Positions 16,397-27,895 of a stretch of DNA of 36,306 nt are shown here, one piece after another (positions within the stretch are counted from its first letter, which is position 1; every line of letters starts with the position of its first letter). The DNA is from Verrucomicrobiaceae bacterium E54. Its GTDB lineage: Bacteria > Verrucomicrobiota > Verrucomicrobiia > Verrucomicrobiales > Akkermansiaceae. The translations under genes and the position numbers were made by a program. The stretch lies in assembly GCA_022548915.1 (NCBI GenBank), contig JAKZES010000052.1:1-36306 (forward strand). Direction: 5' to 3'. The notes under the pieces are model-generated. The model was not told the origin of the DNA. It searched no databases and saw only the letters and a program-made list of their open reading frames with translations.

Positions 16397-17767
16397 ATGA
16401 CCGACAGCACCTCCTTGACCGAAGCTCCGTGGGAGCTTCTTCACGACCTGATTGACCGCTCCGATTCCGCGGGCGCGAAGGACCTGATCGACCAACTCGG
16501 GGCGGATGAACAGAGGCGCTTGTTTTCCCGGCTGGAACTGGAGGAGCGGCAAGCCCTGCTGACACTGCTCGGCCCGGAGGATGCCGCCGCGCTCCTCGAG
16601 CACCTGGTTCCGCAGCAGGCGGTGGAGGTCCTCGAAGAACTCGCCCCGGATTATTCGGCGGACGTCATGGAGGAACTCTCGGACGAGCGCAGCGCCGAAC
16701 TCCTCCGCGAAATGGACCGCGAGGAGTCATCGGCGATTCTCGACGAGTTCGACGATGTCGAGGACTCGGAAGCCTTCCGCCGACGTCTCGACTGCGAGTC
16801 GGGAAGCGCGGGGGGCCTGATGGTGGAGATGTACCATTCCTTCCAGGCAAGCGAAACCATCGGCGCGGTGCTCCGGAGCTTCGGCAAGGAGGACGATGAT
16901 TTCGGGGACCTTGAAATCCAGTATGCCTACGCGGTCGATGCCGACGGCCGGTTGATCGGCGTGCTGCCGGTGCGCGATCTGGTCCGGACCCCGCCCCGGG
17001 CCCGCGTGAACGAGGTGATGATCGCCAATCCGCTGTCGGTCACGCTCGACACGCCCCTGCAGGAGCTGCGGCGGATCTTCGACGAGAAGTCCTTCCTCGG
17101 GCTGCCGGTGGTCGATGCCGATGGCAGGCTCTGCGGCGTGGTGTCGCGCTCCGCGGTGCGCCGCGCGACCACCAGCGAACAGACCGACGCCTTCCTGAAG
17201 CTGAGCGGCATCATCGGCGGCGAGGAGCTTCGCAGCATGCCCTTCTGGAGCCGTTGTTTCCGCCGCCTTGCGTGGCTGGGGCCGAACATCCTGCTCAATC
17301 TTCTGGCCGCCAGCGTGATCGCCTCCTTCGAGGGCACGCTGCAGGCGGTGATCGCGCTCGCGGTGTTCCTGCCCATCGTTTCCGACATGAGCGGCTGCGC
17401 CGGCAACCAGGCCGTCGCGGTGAGCATCCGCGAGCTGACCCTCGGCGTCATCAAGCCGCTGGACTTCCTTCGCGTCGCCTTCAAGGAAGGGTCGGTGGGA
17501 ATCGTCAACGGGATCATCCTCGGGATCCTGCTCGGGATCGCGGCCTTCCTCTGGAAGGACAATGTCTACCTGGGGATGGTGGTGGCGGCGGCGCTCGGGC
17601 TGAACACCGTTTTCTCGGTGCTTCTGGGCGGCCTGGTGCCGCTGGGCTTGAAGCGCTTCGGCATCGATCCCGCGCTCGCTTCCGGCCCGATCCTCACCAC
17701 CTGCACCGACATGTGCGGATTCTTCCTCGTCCTGAGCTTCGCCACGGTGGCACTGGCTCATCTTTGA
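16397..17767 (+). CDS. mgtE: Magnesium transporter MgtE
   Basis: A 456-residue Mg2+ channel. The N domain (about residues 1-130) shows the helical repeats of MgtE (LLTLLGPEDAAALLEHL, LLREMDREESSAILDEF). A CBS pair follows (about 135-270; LPVRDLV, LGLPVVDADGRLCGVVSR), which senses cytosolic Mg2+. The C-terminal part holds five membrane helices. Conserved pore elements are FLPIVSDMSGCAGNQ and TTCTDMCGF, whose Asp matches the Mg-binding residue of the pore. The open frame extends far upstream on this strand, but that part is only the antisense of the repair and deacetylase genes, and MTDSTSLTEAPWELL is the normal start. No M-box-like leader was seen. Confidence 0.93.
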   Translation: MTDSTSLTEAPWELLHDLIDRSDSAGAKDLIDQLGADEQRRLFSRLELEERQALLTLLGPEDAAALLEHLVPQQAVEVLEELAPDYSADVMEELSDERSAELLREMDREESSAILDEFDDVEDSEAFRRRLDCESGSAGGLMVEMYHSFQASETIGAVLRSFGKEDDDFGDLEIQYAYAVDADGRLIGVLPVRDLVRTPPRARVNEVMIANPLSVTLDTPLQELRRIFDEKSFLGLPVVDADGRLCGVVSRSAVRRATTSEQTDAFLKLSGIIGGEELRSMPFWSRCFRRLAWLGPNILLNLLAASVIASFEGTLQAVIALAVFLPIVSDMSGCAGNQAVAVSIRELTLGVIKPLDFLRVAFKEGSVGIVNGIILGILLGIAAFLWKDNVYLGMVVAAALGLNTVFSVLLGGLVPLGLKRFGIDPALASGPILTTCTDMCGFFLVLSFATVALAHL

Positions 17768-17783
17768 GCGGAGAAGCGCCGGG

Positions 17784-20700
17784 CTACTCTTCCGGCAGCG
17801 GCACCTGGTGGGGGTGCATGAGGTAGGCGACAAGGTCGCGGCGCTGGCCGGGCTCGAGCGTCGAAAGCAGCCCGGCGGGCATGAACGAGTCGCTCAGCGG
17901 AGTCTCGGATTCGATCGCGGAAAGGGCGATTGTCTCGATGGTCGTCAGGGTCTGGATTTCGAGGGACTGCCGCTGTCGACGACGGACGATGCCGCTGAGC
18001 GTGCGGCCATCCTCGAGGGTGAGCACCGTGACCTGCTGGTCCTTGGAAACCACGGCGGATGGCGTGACGATGTTCTCCAGCAGGTAGTCGAGGTCGCCAC
18101 GTCCGCCGCCGGTCAGGTCCGGGCCGATCGCCCGGCCCCGGCCGTAGAGCGGATGGCAGCCGGCGCAGGTCGCCTCGTAGAGCACGCGGCCGTTCGGGAG
18201 ATCGGCGGCGGCGAGGGCCGCCGGGGTCAACTCCCGGCGGTACTGCTCGATGAGGGCCTGCTGCCCGGCGGCGACCTCGGTCACCTTCCCCCAGTGGCGG
18301 ACCAGCTTGGCGTCGAGCCCGGGGTCGCCGAGCTTGAGGACCTGGCGTGCGTGGAAGGGCGTGAGGGTGGTTCGGGGGAGCTTGCCTGCGGCAATGCGGT
18401 CGAGCAAGGCATGAGCAAACGGTGCCCGCGAGACCATGACCTCGATCACACGGGCGCGGTCGCCGGGGTGGAAGTTCTGGTACCTGAGGATGATCCGCCT
18501 GCCCGTTTCGGGGTCATCGGATCGGGCCAGCCCGTCGAGGGCGACGGTGTTCAGAAAGCGCACGTTGAGCACCTGAAGACAGAGGTCCTGGAGGTCGTCG
18601 GGGTTTTTCTGGACGAGGGTCCGCAGCGCCGCCTTGCGGGTGTCGAGGGGTGCCCCGGGGTCCAGAACGAGACGCCTGATGTCGGCCAGGTTCCGACCGT
18701 CGCCGAAGAGCGCATTGAGGTGGTCCAGGTCCTGGCGAACCGCGGCGGCGTCCGACCCGGCCAGGGATTCCGTGAAGCGTTTCCACGACCGGGGCTCGGG
18801 TGCCGACTGGCGGGCGACGAAGCCGGTGGCGAGTCCACGCAGGATGTCGGCCTTGGCCGCGACGCCCGCTTTGGCGGTCTTGGCGAGAAGCAGGTCGAGG
18901 GCGGTGGCGGCATGCTCCGCGGCGAGAAAGCGGGCGGTGAACTCTCGAATCGTCGGGATTTCCGATTCGGCCGCGACGGCAGCCAGTACGGAGGCGTCCT
19001 CCCGTCCGAGTGGAATGAGCCCGAACCAGATCATGAGCGGGATATTGTGATCGGTGGCGTCTTCGGCGTGCCGGACCAGCGGGATCGCTAGCCGGGAGCG
19101 GAGATCCACGGGCAGCCGCTGCAACACCGAGGCGAGGCTGAGACGAACCATCGGAGAAGGATCGTCCGTCGCGAGTTCGATGAACCGGGGCAGGAGTTCG
19201 CGCGCCTGGTCGGAAGCTTCGGGACGGGGCGGACGCTCGCTCAGGACCGTGTCGAGCGGGAACCGATCGGTGAGAAGCCGGATGGCCCACACGCGGACAT
19301 GCTCGTCGGGGTCATCGAGAAGACCGACCAGATCATCGCGGCCGATCGCATCGACGCGATGGAGCGACCAGAGGGAGCACAGCCGGAGCGCCGTGGTCCG
19401 CTCCCCGGCCTTGGTGCCGGCGAGTGAGTCCTCGAACCAGCGAAGGACTTGCGGATCCCGGTCCCCACGCAGCCGCGACATGCGGGAGTGCCAGGCGTTC
19501 GCGCCCGAGTGCCCGGCAATGACGTCCCCGGGGGTGGGATCCCCCCCTGAGACGGTGCTTTCCCGCTGCGGTGCCTCGCGGTGGGTGACCTTGAAAATGC
19601 GGCCGCTATTGCGGTGGACTCCGGTGTTCTCGTGGCACTCGCCGGTGTCGGACCAGTCGATGACATACACCCCGCCGTCCGGACCGGTGGTCAGGTCGAT
19701 GCCGCGGAAGAACGGGTCACCGGAAACGAGGAGGTCCTCGCCGTGCCGGGCGACGTAGCCGGAGCCGCGTCGTTCGAGGATCTCCTGGTTGGCGCGCCGG
19801 CCGTGCTGGTTGAGCGTGAAGAGGTGGTTGCGATACTCCCGCGGCCAGTGGTCGGCCTGATAGATCATCGCGCCGATGTGGCTGTGGCCTCCGCCGAAGT
19901 CGTTCGCCGCGCCATCGCGGGACTGGCTCCAGCTGCCGGTGGTGTCGAAGTGCCAGTGGTCGGCGTGGGTGTCGATCAGTTCGTAGGTCCACGGGTTCGG
20001 GTCGATACTCGTCCCGCGCACGTAATGCGCCCCCGTGATGTGGTGCCACAGGTGGCCGTTCACCGTGTTGACGAAAAAGAGCTCGCCGTGGCGGTCCCAG
20101 TCGTGGCCCCAGGGATTGGTGAGGCCGGAGTTGAGGGTTTCATACACCCGGCTCTGCGGATGATACCGCCAGATGCCGCCGCGGAGTGGAATGCGTTGCT
20201 TTTCCGGAGTGCCGGGGGCCCCGACTTCGCCCGGGGCGGAGGCACCGCAGCGGCCGTAGAGCCAGCCGTCGGGTCCCCAGCGCAGGCCGTTGGCGAAGTT
20301 GTGATGGTTGGCCTCGGGGACGGTGAAACCATCGAGTGCCACCCTCGCCGGGCCGTCCGGCACGTCGTCGCGATCGGCATCGGGAATGAAAAGCAACCGC
20401 GGCGGGCACATCACCCACAGACCGTCGGGCGCCCACTCGATGCTGGTCAGGTTTTGCAGCCGGTCGTGGAAGACGACGCGCTCGTCCGCCCGGTGGTCGT
20501 GGTCGCTGTCCTTGAAGATGACGACACGATCGCGGTGTCGTGGATCGAAGTTCGCGCCGAGTCGCTCGAAGGTGAAATTTTCCGCGACCCACAGGCGGCC
20601 GCTGCCGTCCCACGAGACGGCGATGGGATTGCGGATCTCCGGCTCGGCGGCGAAGACGTGGACCTCGAAGCCCCCGGGGACCTGGAACGACGCGGCCGCC

Positions 20701-20810
20701 TTCGCGGGGGCGAGCGGCGAGCCCTCGACCGTTTCGCTGTCAATCGGCTCGGGGAAGGGCTCCCCGAACAACGGCGCCGTACAGGCGAGAACCAGAGCCG
20801 AGCATTTCAT
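17784..20810 (-). CDS. PVC-type membrane-bound dehydrogenase with HEAT repeats and cytochrome c motif
   Basis: A 1008-residue exported protein. After a short signal (residues 1-17) comes a beta-propeller dehydrogenase domain (about 40-420) with the typical phrases FEVHVFAAEPEIRNPIAVSW, GRLWVAENF, NHHNFANGLRWGPDGWLYG, GPDGGVYVIDWSDTGECH and NSGRIFKV. A helical HEAT-like region spans about 440-800. The C-terminus has a single haem site CAGCH (882-886) followed by GPDLTGGGR and the ENIVTPSAVVSKDQQ block. This dehydrogenase-HEAT-cytochrome order is characteristic of Planctomycetes and Verrucomicrobia and is thought to oxidise sugars in the periplasm. The partner electron acceptor is not in the window. 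Its stop is 16 bp from the convergent mgtE stop. Confidence 0.9.
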   Translation of the reverse strand: MKCSALVLACTAPLFGEPFPEPIDSETVEGSPLAPAKAAASFQVPGGFEVHVFAAEPEIRNPIAVSWDGSGRLWVAENFTFERLGANFDPRHRDRVVIFKDSDHDHRADERVVFHDRLQNLTSIEWAPDGLWVMCPPRLLFIPDADRDDVPDGPARVALDGFTVPEANHHNFANGLRWGPDGWLYGRCGASAPGEVGAPGTPEKQRIPLRGGIWRYHPQSRVYETLNSGLTNPWGHDWDRHGELFFVNTVNGHLWHHITGAHYVRGTSIDPNPWTYELIDTHADHWHFDTTGSWSQSRDGAANDFGGGHSHIGAMIYQADHWPREYRNHLFTLNQHGRRANQEILERRGSGYVARHGEDLLVSGDPFFRGIDLTTGPDGGVYVIDWSDTGECHENTGVHRNSGRIFKVTHREAPQRESTVSGGDPTPGDVIAGHSGANAWHSRMSRLRGDRDPQVLRWFEDSLAGTKAGERTTALRLCSLWSLHRVDAIGRDDLVGLLDDPDEHVRVWAIRLLTDRFPLDTVLSERPPRPEASDQARELLPRFIELATDDPSPMVRLSLASVLQRLPVDLRSRLAIPLVRHAEDATDHNIPLMIWFGLIPLGREDASVLAAVAAESEIPTIREFTARFLAAEHAATALDLLLAKTAKAGVAAKADILRGLATGFVARQSAPEPRSWKRFTESLAGSDAAAVRQDLDHLNALFGDGRNLADIRRLVLDPGAPLDTRKAALRTLVQKNPDDLQDLCLQVLNVRFLNTVALDGLARSDDPETGRRIILRYQNFHPGDRARVIEVMVSRAPFAHALLDRIAAGKLPRTTLTPFHARQVLKLGDPGLDAKLVRHWGKVTEVAAGQQALIEQYRRELTPAALAAADLPNGRVLYEATCAGCHPLYGRGRAIGPDLTGGGRGDLDYLLENIVTPSAVVSKDQQVTVLTLEDGRTLSGIVRRRQRQSLEIQTLTTIETIALSAIESETPLSDSFMPAGLLSTLEPGQRRDLVAYLMHPHQVPLPEE

Positions 20811-20854
20811 GGCGGCAGCATGGCGGAATCTCCGCCACTTGGAAATGCGTGGAA

Positions 20855-21046
20855 TCAGGCGGAGGGCTCCGCCGGGATCACGATCTCGGTGGCCCGTTTC
20901 CGGCGGTCCTTCGCCTGCAGCACCAGCAGGCTGAAGAAGATCTGCAAATAGAAGGCCGCCACGATGAAGCTCGGGAGCGCGTTGATGCAGCAGTGCAGCG
21001 TCCAGTAGCGGGCTTGCCGGGGCAGGCGGGTGCGGTCGATCTTCAT
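20855..21046 (-). CDS. Small single-pass membrane protein (hypothetical)
   Basis: A 63-residue reading frame on the strand of the dehydrogenase gene, ending 44 bp before it. Basic N-terminus (MKIDRTRLPRQARYW), one hydrophobic helix (ALPSFIVAAFYLQIFFSLLVL, about residues 23-43), then a basic stretch and a short polar tail. Nothing overlaps it on the other strand. I do not recognise the family. The membrane segment and position support a real gene, but its shortness and the lack of a clear ribosome-binding site leave doubt. Confidence 0.45.
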   Translation of the reverse strand: MKIDRTRLPRQARYWTLHCCINALPSFIVAAFYLQIFFSLLVLQAKDRRKRATEIVIPAEPSA

Positions 21047-21202
21047 GGGGCCGAGGTCACGCTTCTCTCATGAGGAGACGATGAAGTTGAGGCGAAAAGA
21101 CCGCGGTCACCGGGAAAGGTCCCGACCGACCGTGCCGGAGGCGGTCCGGCCGGAAGGCAAAGGCTCGCGCAGCCGACCCGGGTGCCTTATGCTGGCGGCA
21201 CT

Positions 21203-22327
21203 ATGGCAGTTTCACGCAACGGCACGATCGGCATTCTCACGGCAGGTGGAGACTGTCCCGGACTCAATGCGGTCATTCGCGGGGTCGCGAAAGGGGCGAT
21301 GCACTACGGCTTCCAGGTCATCGGCATCCAGGACGGCTTCCGCGGCCTGGTGGAGAACCGCCACATCCCCCTCGACAACCGCATGGTCAGCGGAATCCTC
21401 ACCCAGGGGGGAACGCTGCTCGGGAGCAGCCGCGACAAGCCGCACAAGATGCCGATGGGCAGCGAAGTCATGGACATGACCGGGGTCGCGGTCGAGAACT
21501 ACCGTTCGATGAATCTCGACTGCCTCGTCTGCCTCGGCGGCAACGGCACCGCCAAGAACGCCTTCCGGCTCCACAAGAAGGGCGGCATCAACGTCCTGCA
21601 CCTGCCGAAGACCATCGACAACGATGTCGCCGAGACCGACATCACCTTCGGCTTCGACTCCGCGATGGACATCGCGACCGAAGCGATCGACCGCCTTCAC
21701 ACCACCGCCACGAGCCATCACCGGGTGATCGTCTGCGAGATCATGGGCCACGACACCGGCTGGCTTTGCCTCGGCAGCGGAATCGCGGGCGGAGCGGACG
21801 TGATTCTCATCCCGGAAATCCCCTACGACCTCGAAGTCATCGCCAAGAGCCTCATGCAACGGCAGCGCAGCGGGAAGCGCTTCTCCATCGTCGCGGTCGC
21901 CGAAGGGGTCCACTCGAGGGAGGAAATCAAGGCCATGGCCGAATCCGGCCAAAAGAAGCGCAAGGAGAAGATCGTCCACCAGTCCGAGGACGGCGTGCAT
22001 CTGGTCCAGGAACCGGTGGCGAGCCGGATCGCCCGCGAGATCCAGCAGCGCACCGGGGTCGAGGCCCGCGTGACCTCGCTCGGGCACGTCCAGCGCGGCG
22101 GCCCTCCGACCTCCTTCGACCGCCTGCTCTGCACCCGTCTGGGCACCAAGGCCAGCGAACTCATCGCCGAGGGCCACTTCAACGTCATGGTCGGCGTCAA
22201 GGGCACCGAATGCGTCCCCATCCCCCTCGAGAAGGTTGCCGGGATCAAGCGCTTGGTTCCGGCCGACCATCCGTGGATCCAGACCGCGCGGCTGGTCTCG
22301 ACCTGTCTCGGCGACGAGGTCGCCTGA
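21203..22327 (+). CDS. pfkA: 6-phosphofructokinase, mixed donor signature
   Basis: A 374-residue group A phosphofructokinase. The N-terminus GILTAGGDCPGLNAVIRG and the C-terminal VTSLGHVQRGGPPTSFDR (fructose 6-phosphate site) are standard. The donor site reads GGNGT (112-116): Gly where ATP users have Gly104, but Asn in place of the Mg-binding Asp103. PKTIDND (135-141) has Lys, as in PPi enzymes, where ATP enzymes have Gly. The phosphate donor therefore cannot be read with certainty. The start at 21203 is preferred over a GTG at 21182 because it begins six residues before the first strand. It is a paralogue of the enzyme at 5492-6706. Confidence 0.88.
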   Translation: MAVSRNGTIGILTAGGDCPGLNAVIRGVAKGAMHYGFQVIGIQDGFRGLVENRHIPLDNRMVSGILTQGGTLLGSSRDKPHKMPMGSEVMDMTGVAVENYRSMNLDCLVCLGGNGTAKNAFRLHKKGGINVLHLPKTIDNDVAETDITFGFDSAMDIATEAIDRLHTTATSHHRVIVCEIMGHDTGWLCLGSGIAGGADVILIPEIPYDLEVIAKSLMQRQRSGKRFSIVAVAEGVHSREEIKAMAESGQKKRKEKIVHQSEDGVHLVQEPVASRIAREIQQRTGVEARVTSLGHVQRGGPPTSFDRLLCTRLGTKASELIAEGHFNVMVGVKGTECVPIPLEKVAGIKRLVPADHPWIQTARLVSTCLGDEVA

Positions 22328-22454
22328 CGGGTCACGGTTTCCCGAAAAGGTCCGCCCCGTCGTGGTCCGGTGGGCCCATCTTCTGGATCGCCTCGCCCGC
22401 GCGATCTCCTAGACTTCCAACCCGATCGCCCCGGATCATCGCGACCTCCATCCC

Positions 22455-24710
22455 ATGAATCTTCAGCTCCGCCTCATCGCCGTCATTCCCGTGCTCCTCG
22501 GCCAGTGGGCCCCCGCCATCATGGAACGGGGCGACTACCCCTGGGGCACGAAGCTTCGCTGCTTCTACGACGACGAACTGCAGCAGGCCATCGGCCCCGC
22601 CTGGTTGCTGAATCTCGGCCCGACCGGGATCCGCGCCCGCATCTACCCGGACAAGGCGGATCAACTCGCGGTGAAGTATGTCTTTCAGGACGCCAAGTCG
22701 CCGGCCAAGGGCCTGGTCGCGATCGGCGACATCATCGTCGGTGCGAACGGCAGCAAATTCAAAACGTCCCACCGCTTCGGGCGCAACCTGCCGGGCGGTG
22801 GCGGCTGGGACGGCCCGATGCTCGAACTCGCCGGCCACCTCGAGGACAGCCAGGGCACGGATGGCGTGCTCAAGCTGATCGTCTGGCCGCAGGGGGATCG
22901 CCAGGGCGAAAAGGAAGTGCCGATCCAGCTGGAAGTCGTCGGGCGTTTCGCCGAGACCTTTCCCTACAACTGCGTCCGCTCCGAGCAGATGCTCGAGAAG
23001 CTCTGCGAGTTCATGGTGATGGACTACGAGTCGGGGAATTGGAAGAAGGAGAACGCCTTCTACGGGGGGCCGCACAACGAGGGCCACCAGATGCTGGCCC
23101 TGATGGCCGCCGGCATTCCGAAGTACGACCGCTTCGTCAAGGACCACATCTCCAGCTACTACGGCAAGCGCTACGATCCCGCCGGCGGCGGCTTCCAGAC
23201 CTGGAAGTGGGGATTCGAGGGGATCGTGATGGGCGAGTACTACCTCCTTCATCAGGACCGGAAACTACTCCCTGCCATCGAGTCGCTGACCGCCGCGATG
23301 CCGCTCGGTTCGCGCCATGGCAACGGCATCTACACCCATCGCTCGGAACTCAACCTCCGTCTCACCGGCCGCAAACCGTACGCCTCCATCGCCGCGATTT
23401 CCGGGCTCCAGATGGTCGCGATGAGCCTGTTCGACAAGGCCGGCATCCCCTACGACGAGGATCTGCGCCAGACGATCCACCAGCATTACCTGAACAGTGC
23501 CACCGAGTCGTCGCTGAACATCGCCTACGCGTTCGGCAGCGCCGACCGCTTCAACGATGCGGACATCACCCACCGCCACGCGATTCTCAAGCTGGCCGAC
23601 AAGAGCAAGGGCAGAAGCGGCAAGGGGCCGGGCTTCGTGGTGCCGACCGGCATGCGGGACCTCGGCGAGTACGAGATTTTCTGGCCGACCAAGGCCGACC
23701 CCCGCTGGAAGCCGACCGACTGGATCGCCAAGGAGGCCGGGACCAACATCGTCACGGAACTGAAGGATCCCGGCGTGGTGCGGGTCGACCGCAACCACCC
23801 CGACTATCGGCAGGCACCCGAGCCCACCAAGCCGTACAAGACCACCAAGTCGGGCGGACACCTGGCCCCGGTCGGCATGGGCGCGCTGGCGCATCTCATC
23901 GGCAATCGCCCCGGGTCGTGGGATTACCTCGGACAGCATGCGGCGAATACCTGCGTCGTCGGGCCCGGCAACATCTTCGACGGCCACGCCTCCTCGAACC
24001 TGAGTGCCTTCTGGGCCATCCTCGGCGCGGCCCAGAGTGATCGCCCGGAAGCGCTCCGGGCCTACCTCGACTACATGAAGACCTTCCTCATCCTCTCGGA
24101 AGCGCACAACGGAGGGCTCATCATCCAGCCCTGGGGCCGCGACCGCCCCGGCTCGAATTCCGATGTCAGCTACGGCCCCCGCACGCTGGCCACCGCCACC
24201 GGGGCCATCGTGCTCGCGCTCGGCAAACGCCGCCTTCAGGTCACCGGTGCCAACCTCGGCCGGACGGAGGAGGCCGATTCCGATTCACGGCTCCGGTCGC
24301 TCGCCCGCAAGGCGCGCACGCTCCCTGGCGGACACTACGAATTGCTGAGTGAAGGCTTGCTGAGCACACTGATCGAGCTGAGCGAGGCGGGTTCTCTCGA
24401 ACCGCTCGCGATGGAGCTTTCCAAGGCCCGGGCCAAGGTCTGGCTCGCCAAGGTCGAGGACGGCGGCAGGCTCACCTTCCAGGCGCTGCAAAGCGACAGG
24501 CAGGCGGTCTTCGAATACTCCGAACTCGCCGCCGAGGACCGCACGCTGCTGGCCCGGTTGGTGGCCCGCTACCGTCCGGAAGACGTCGAAGCCCAGGCCA
24601 CCGCGGGCATCTTCTGCGAGATGATCGGCGACACCAAGGCCGCCGACAGCTACTACGAGAAGGCCGGCACCGAGCTCAAGGAGCGGCTTGACCGGATGTT
24701 CGAGCAATAG
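22455..24710 (+). CDS. Large secreted protein with PDZ-like domain
   Basis: A 751-residue exported protein. A signal peptide spans residues 1 to about 22. A short strand-rich region (GPTGIRARIYPDKADQLAV, then LVAIGDIIVGANGSKF at about 87-102) has the look of a PDZ domain. The remaining part is helical, with repeated Gly/His-rich turns such as GPHNEGHQMLALMAAG, SSYYGKRYDPAGGGFQTW and HAANTCVVGPGNIFDGHA, consistent with an alpha/alpha barrel. This may be the DUF6288 family of Planctomycetes and Verrucomicrobia; the assignment is from memory. No catalytic residues can be named. It starts 127 bp after the phosphofructokinase stop. Confidence 0.7.
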   Translation: MNLQLRLIAVIPVLLGQWAPAIMERGDYPWGTKLRCFYDDELQQAIGPAWLLNLGPTGIRARIYPDKADQLAVKYVFQDAKSPAKGLVAIGDIIVGANGSKFKTSHRFGRNLPGGGGWDGPMLELAGHLEDSQGTDGVLKLIVWPQGDRQGEKEVPIQLEVVGRFAETFPYNCVRSEQMLEKLCEFMVMDYESGNWKKENAFYGGPHNEGHQMLALMAAGIPKYDRFVKDHISSYYGKRYDPAGGGFQTWKWGFEGIVMGEYYLLHQDRKLLPAIESLTAAMPLGSRHGNGIYTHRSELNLRLTGRKPYASIAAISGLQMVAMSLFDKAGIPYDEDLRQTIHQHYLNSATESSLNIAYAFGSADRFNDADITHRHAILKLADKSKGRSGKGPGFVVPTGMRDLGEYEIFWPTKADPRWKPTDWIAKEAGTNIVTELKDPGVVRVDRNHPDYRQAPEPTKPYKTTKSGGHLAPVGMGALAHLIGNRPGSWDYLGQHAANTCVVGPGNIFDGHASSNLSAFWAILGAAQSDRPEALRAYLDYMKTFLILSEAHNGGLIIQPWGRDRPGSNSDVSYGPRTLATATGAIVLALGKRRLQVTGANLGRTEEADSDSRLRSLARKARTLPGGHYELLSEGLLSTLIELSEAGSLEPLAMELSKARAKVWLAKVEDGGRLTFQALQSDRQAVFEYSELAAEDRTLLARLVARYRPEDVEAQATAGIFCEMIGDTKAADSYYEKAGTELKERLDRMFEQ

Positions 24711-24738
24711 GGCCATCTTCATCCCCCCCCGCACCATC

Positions 24739-24870
24739 ATGAACTCAATCCTCCGATCCCTCTCCTTCCTCGGTTTTGCGCTGCTCGTGTGCCTCACCCC
24801 GGGCATGGGCGACACCGTCAAGGTCTTCATCCTTGCCGGCCAGGCTTGGGTGAAGTCGCGGGCCGAGTAG
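24739..24870 (+). pseudogene. Stub of a deleted SGNH esterase (43 codons)
   Basis: The frame opens with a good signal peptide (MNSILRSLSFLGFALLVCL) and then reads DTVKVFILAGQ, the exact lead-in to the esterase nucleophile block KVFILAGQSNM of the SASA/carbohydrate-esterase family. After GQ it changes to AWVKSRAE and stops. I infer an internal deletion that removed the catalytic body and left the first 33 codons plus a short tail. It could still be translated as a tiny secreted peptide. It lies 28 bp after the large secreted protein gene. Confidence 0.6.
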
Positions 24871-24975
24871 GTGACGAATTTCCGCCGGTCGGCGGATGGT
24901 CCCGAGCCTCACCTGCCCACGTCAGGCCCCGGCGAACTTGACAACGATCCTCCAAAACCCACCCTGTTCGACATC

Positions 24976-25452
24976 ATGAAAGCGCATGTCCGTCGCCTCC
25001 TTGTCCTTGGATCGCTGGTCTTTTCCGTCTGGCTGCTGAGCGGTTGCTACTACGACCCCTACGCTCCCAACTACAATTCCGGCGGCTATCACGGCGGCGG
25101 CTATCCACAGGGGGGCAACCGCTACGCCTACGACCGGGGACTGAAATACGGCAGCCAGGACGCCCGCCGGGGATTGGCAAGGCAGGCCAGCCGCCACTGG
25201 AACGTCGTCCCCGTCCAGGACCGCGAAACCTTCGCCCAGGGCTACAATGCCGGATACCACAGAGGCGGTGGCCACGGTGGTGCCGGGGCTACCGGCCCGG
25301 GACAACAAGCCTACAACCAGGGAGTCGGCTACGGGGCCGCGGACGCCCGCAGAGGCCTGCCGCGCCAGGCAAGCCGGCACTGGAACGTGGTCGCCGGACC
25401 CTATCGCGAGGCATTCGCCACGGGCTACAACGTCGGCTACAAACGCCGCTGA
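24976..25452 (+). CDS. Lipoprotein with two 45-residue tandem repeats
   Basis: A 158-residue lipoprotein. The start at 24976 gives a classical signal with lipobox LSGC (Cys24); a longer upstream frame has no signal before it. A Gly/Tyr-rich spacer follows, then two near-identical units at residues 51-95 and 112-156. Each begins AY..G..YG, contains DARRGL.RQASRHWNVV and ends F..GYN.GY. A Gly/His linker (96-111) separates them. The family is unknown to me. The repeat is probably a small surface or peptidoglycan-associated module duplicated within the gene. Confidence 0.75.
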   Translation: MKAHVRRLLVLGSLVFSVWLLSGCYYDPYAPNYNSGGYHGGGYPQGGNRYAYDRGLKYGSQDARRGLARQASRHWNVVPVQDRETFAQGYNAGYHRGGGHGGAGATGPGQQAYNQGVGYGAADARRGLPRQASRHWNVVAGPYREAFATGYNVGYKRR

Positions 25453-25760
25453 CCGGGAGCCACCGCGTCAGAAATTCATAAGGCCGGGCCGGGCGTATGG
25501 AAGCCCTGGCCGGCAAGGGTGACGAACTTGTCGCCGGGGAAGGATCCTGTCCCCTCGGATCGCCTTGAAATTCCTGTCACAGGCTGTTCGTATTTTCCCC
25601 AATGACCAGCGCGGAAGTGATTCACGCGGCCTCGGCCTGAGCATCCCCGGGAATCTGCTGCCCGCCCGACCCGCCGAATTCGTCGCGCCGCCATCGCCAC
25701 AACGGGTCGATCCCCCGCCACCATCATTCTGCTAGATTCCCAGAGATCGTCCGCCATTCC
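25453..25760. other. Upstream region of the kinase gene
   Basis: These 308 bases hold no supported gene. One promoter-like pair is present and listed separately. The remainder is GC-rich with no strong hairpin. Confidence 0.5.
25565..25593 (+). promoter_or_regulatory. Candidate sigma-70 promoter
   Basis: TTGAAA at 25565-25570 and TCGTAT at 25588-25593 are separated by 17 bp. The -35 box is one base from consensus; the -10 box shares only three. It would start a transcript about 160 bp before the kinase gene. Confidence 0.35.
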
Positions 25761-27779
<2,019 letters not shown>

Positions 27780-27895
27780 TTGCGGAGCCCGCGAAAACGG
27801 CCTTGGGAGAAGCGCGAGTTTTTTCGTGGCCGCGGCAGGCTTGCCAGCCTTTGGTCGCTCTTCCCGCCACAAATCCATTTGATTCAAAGTTCCCG

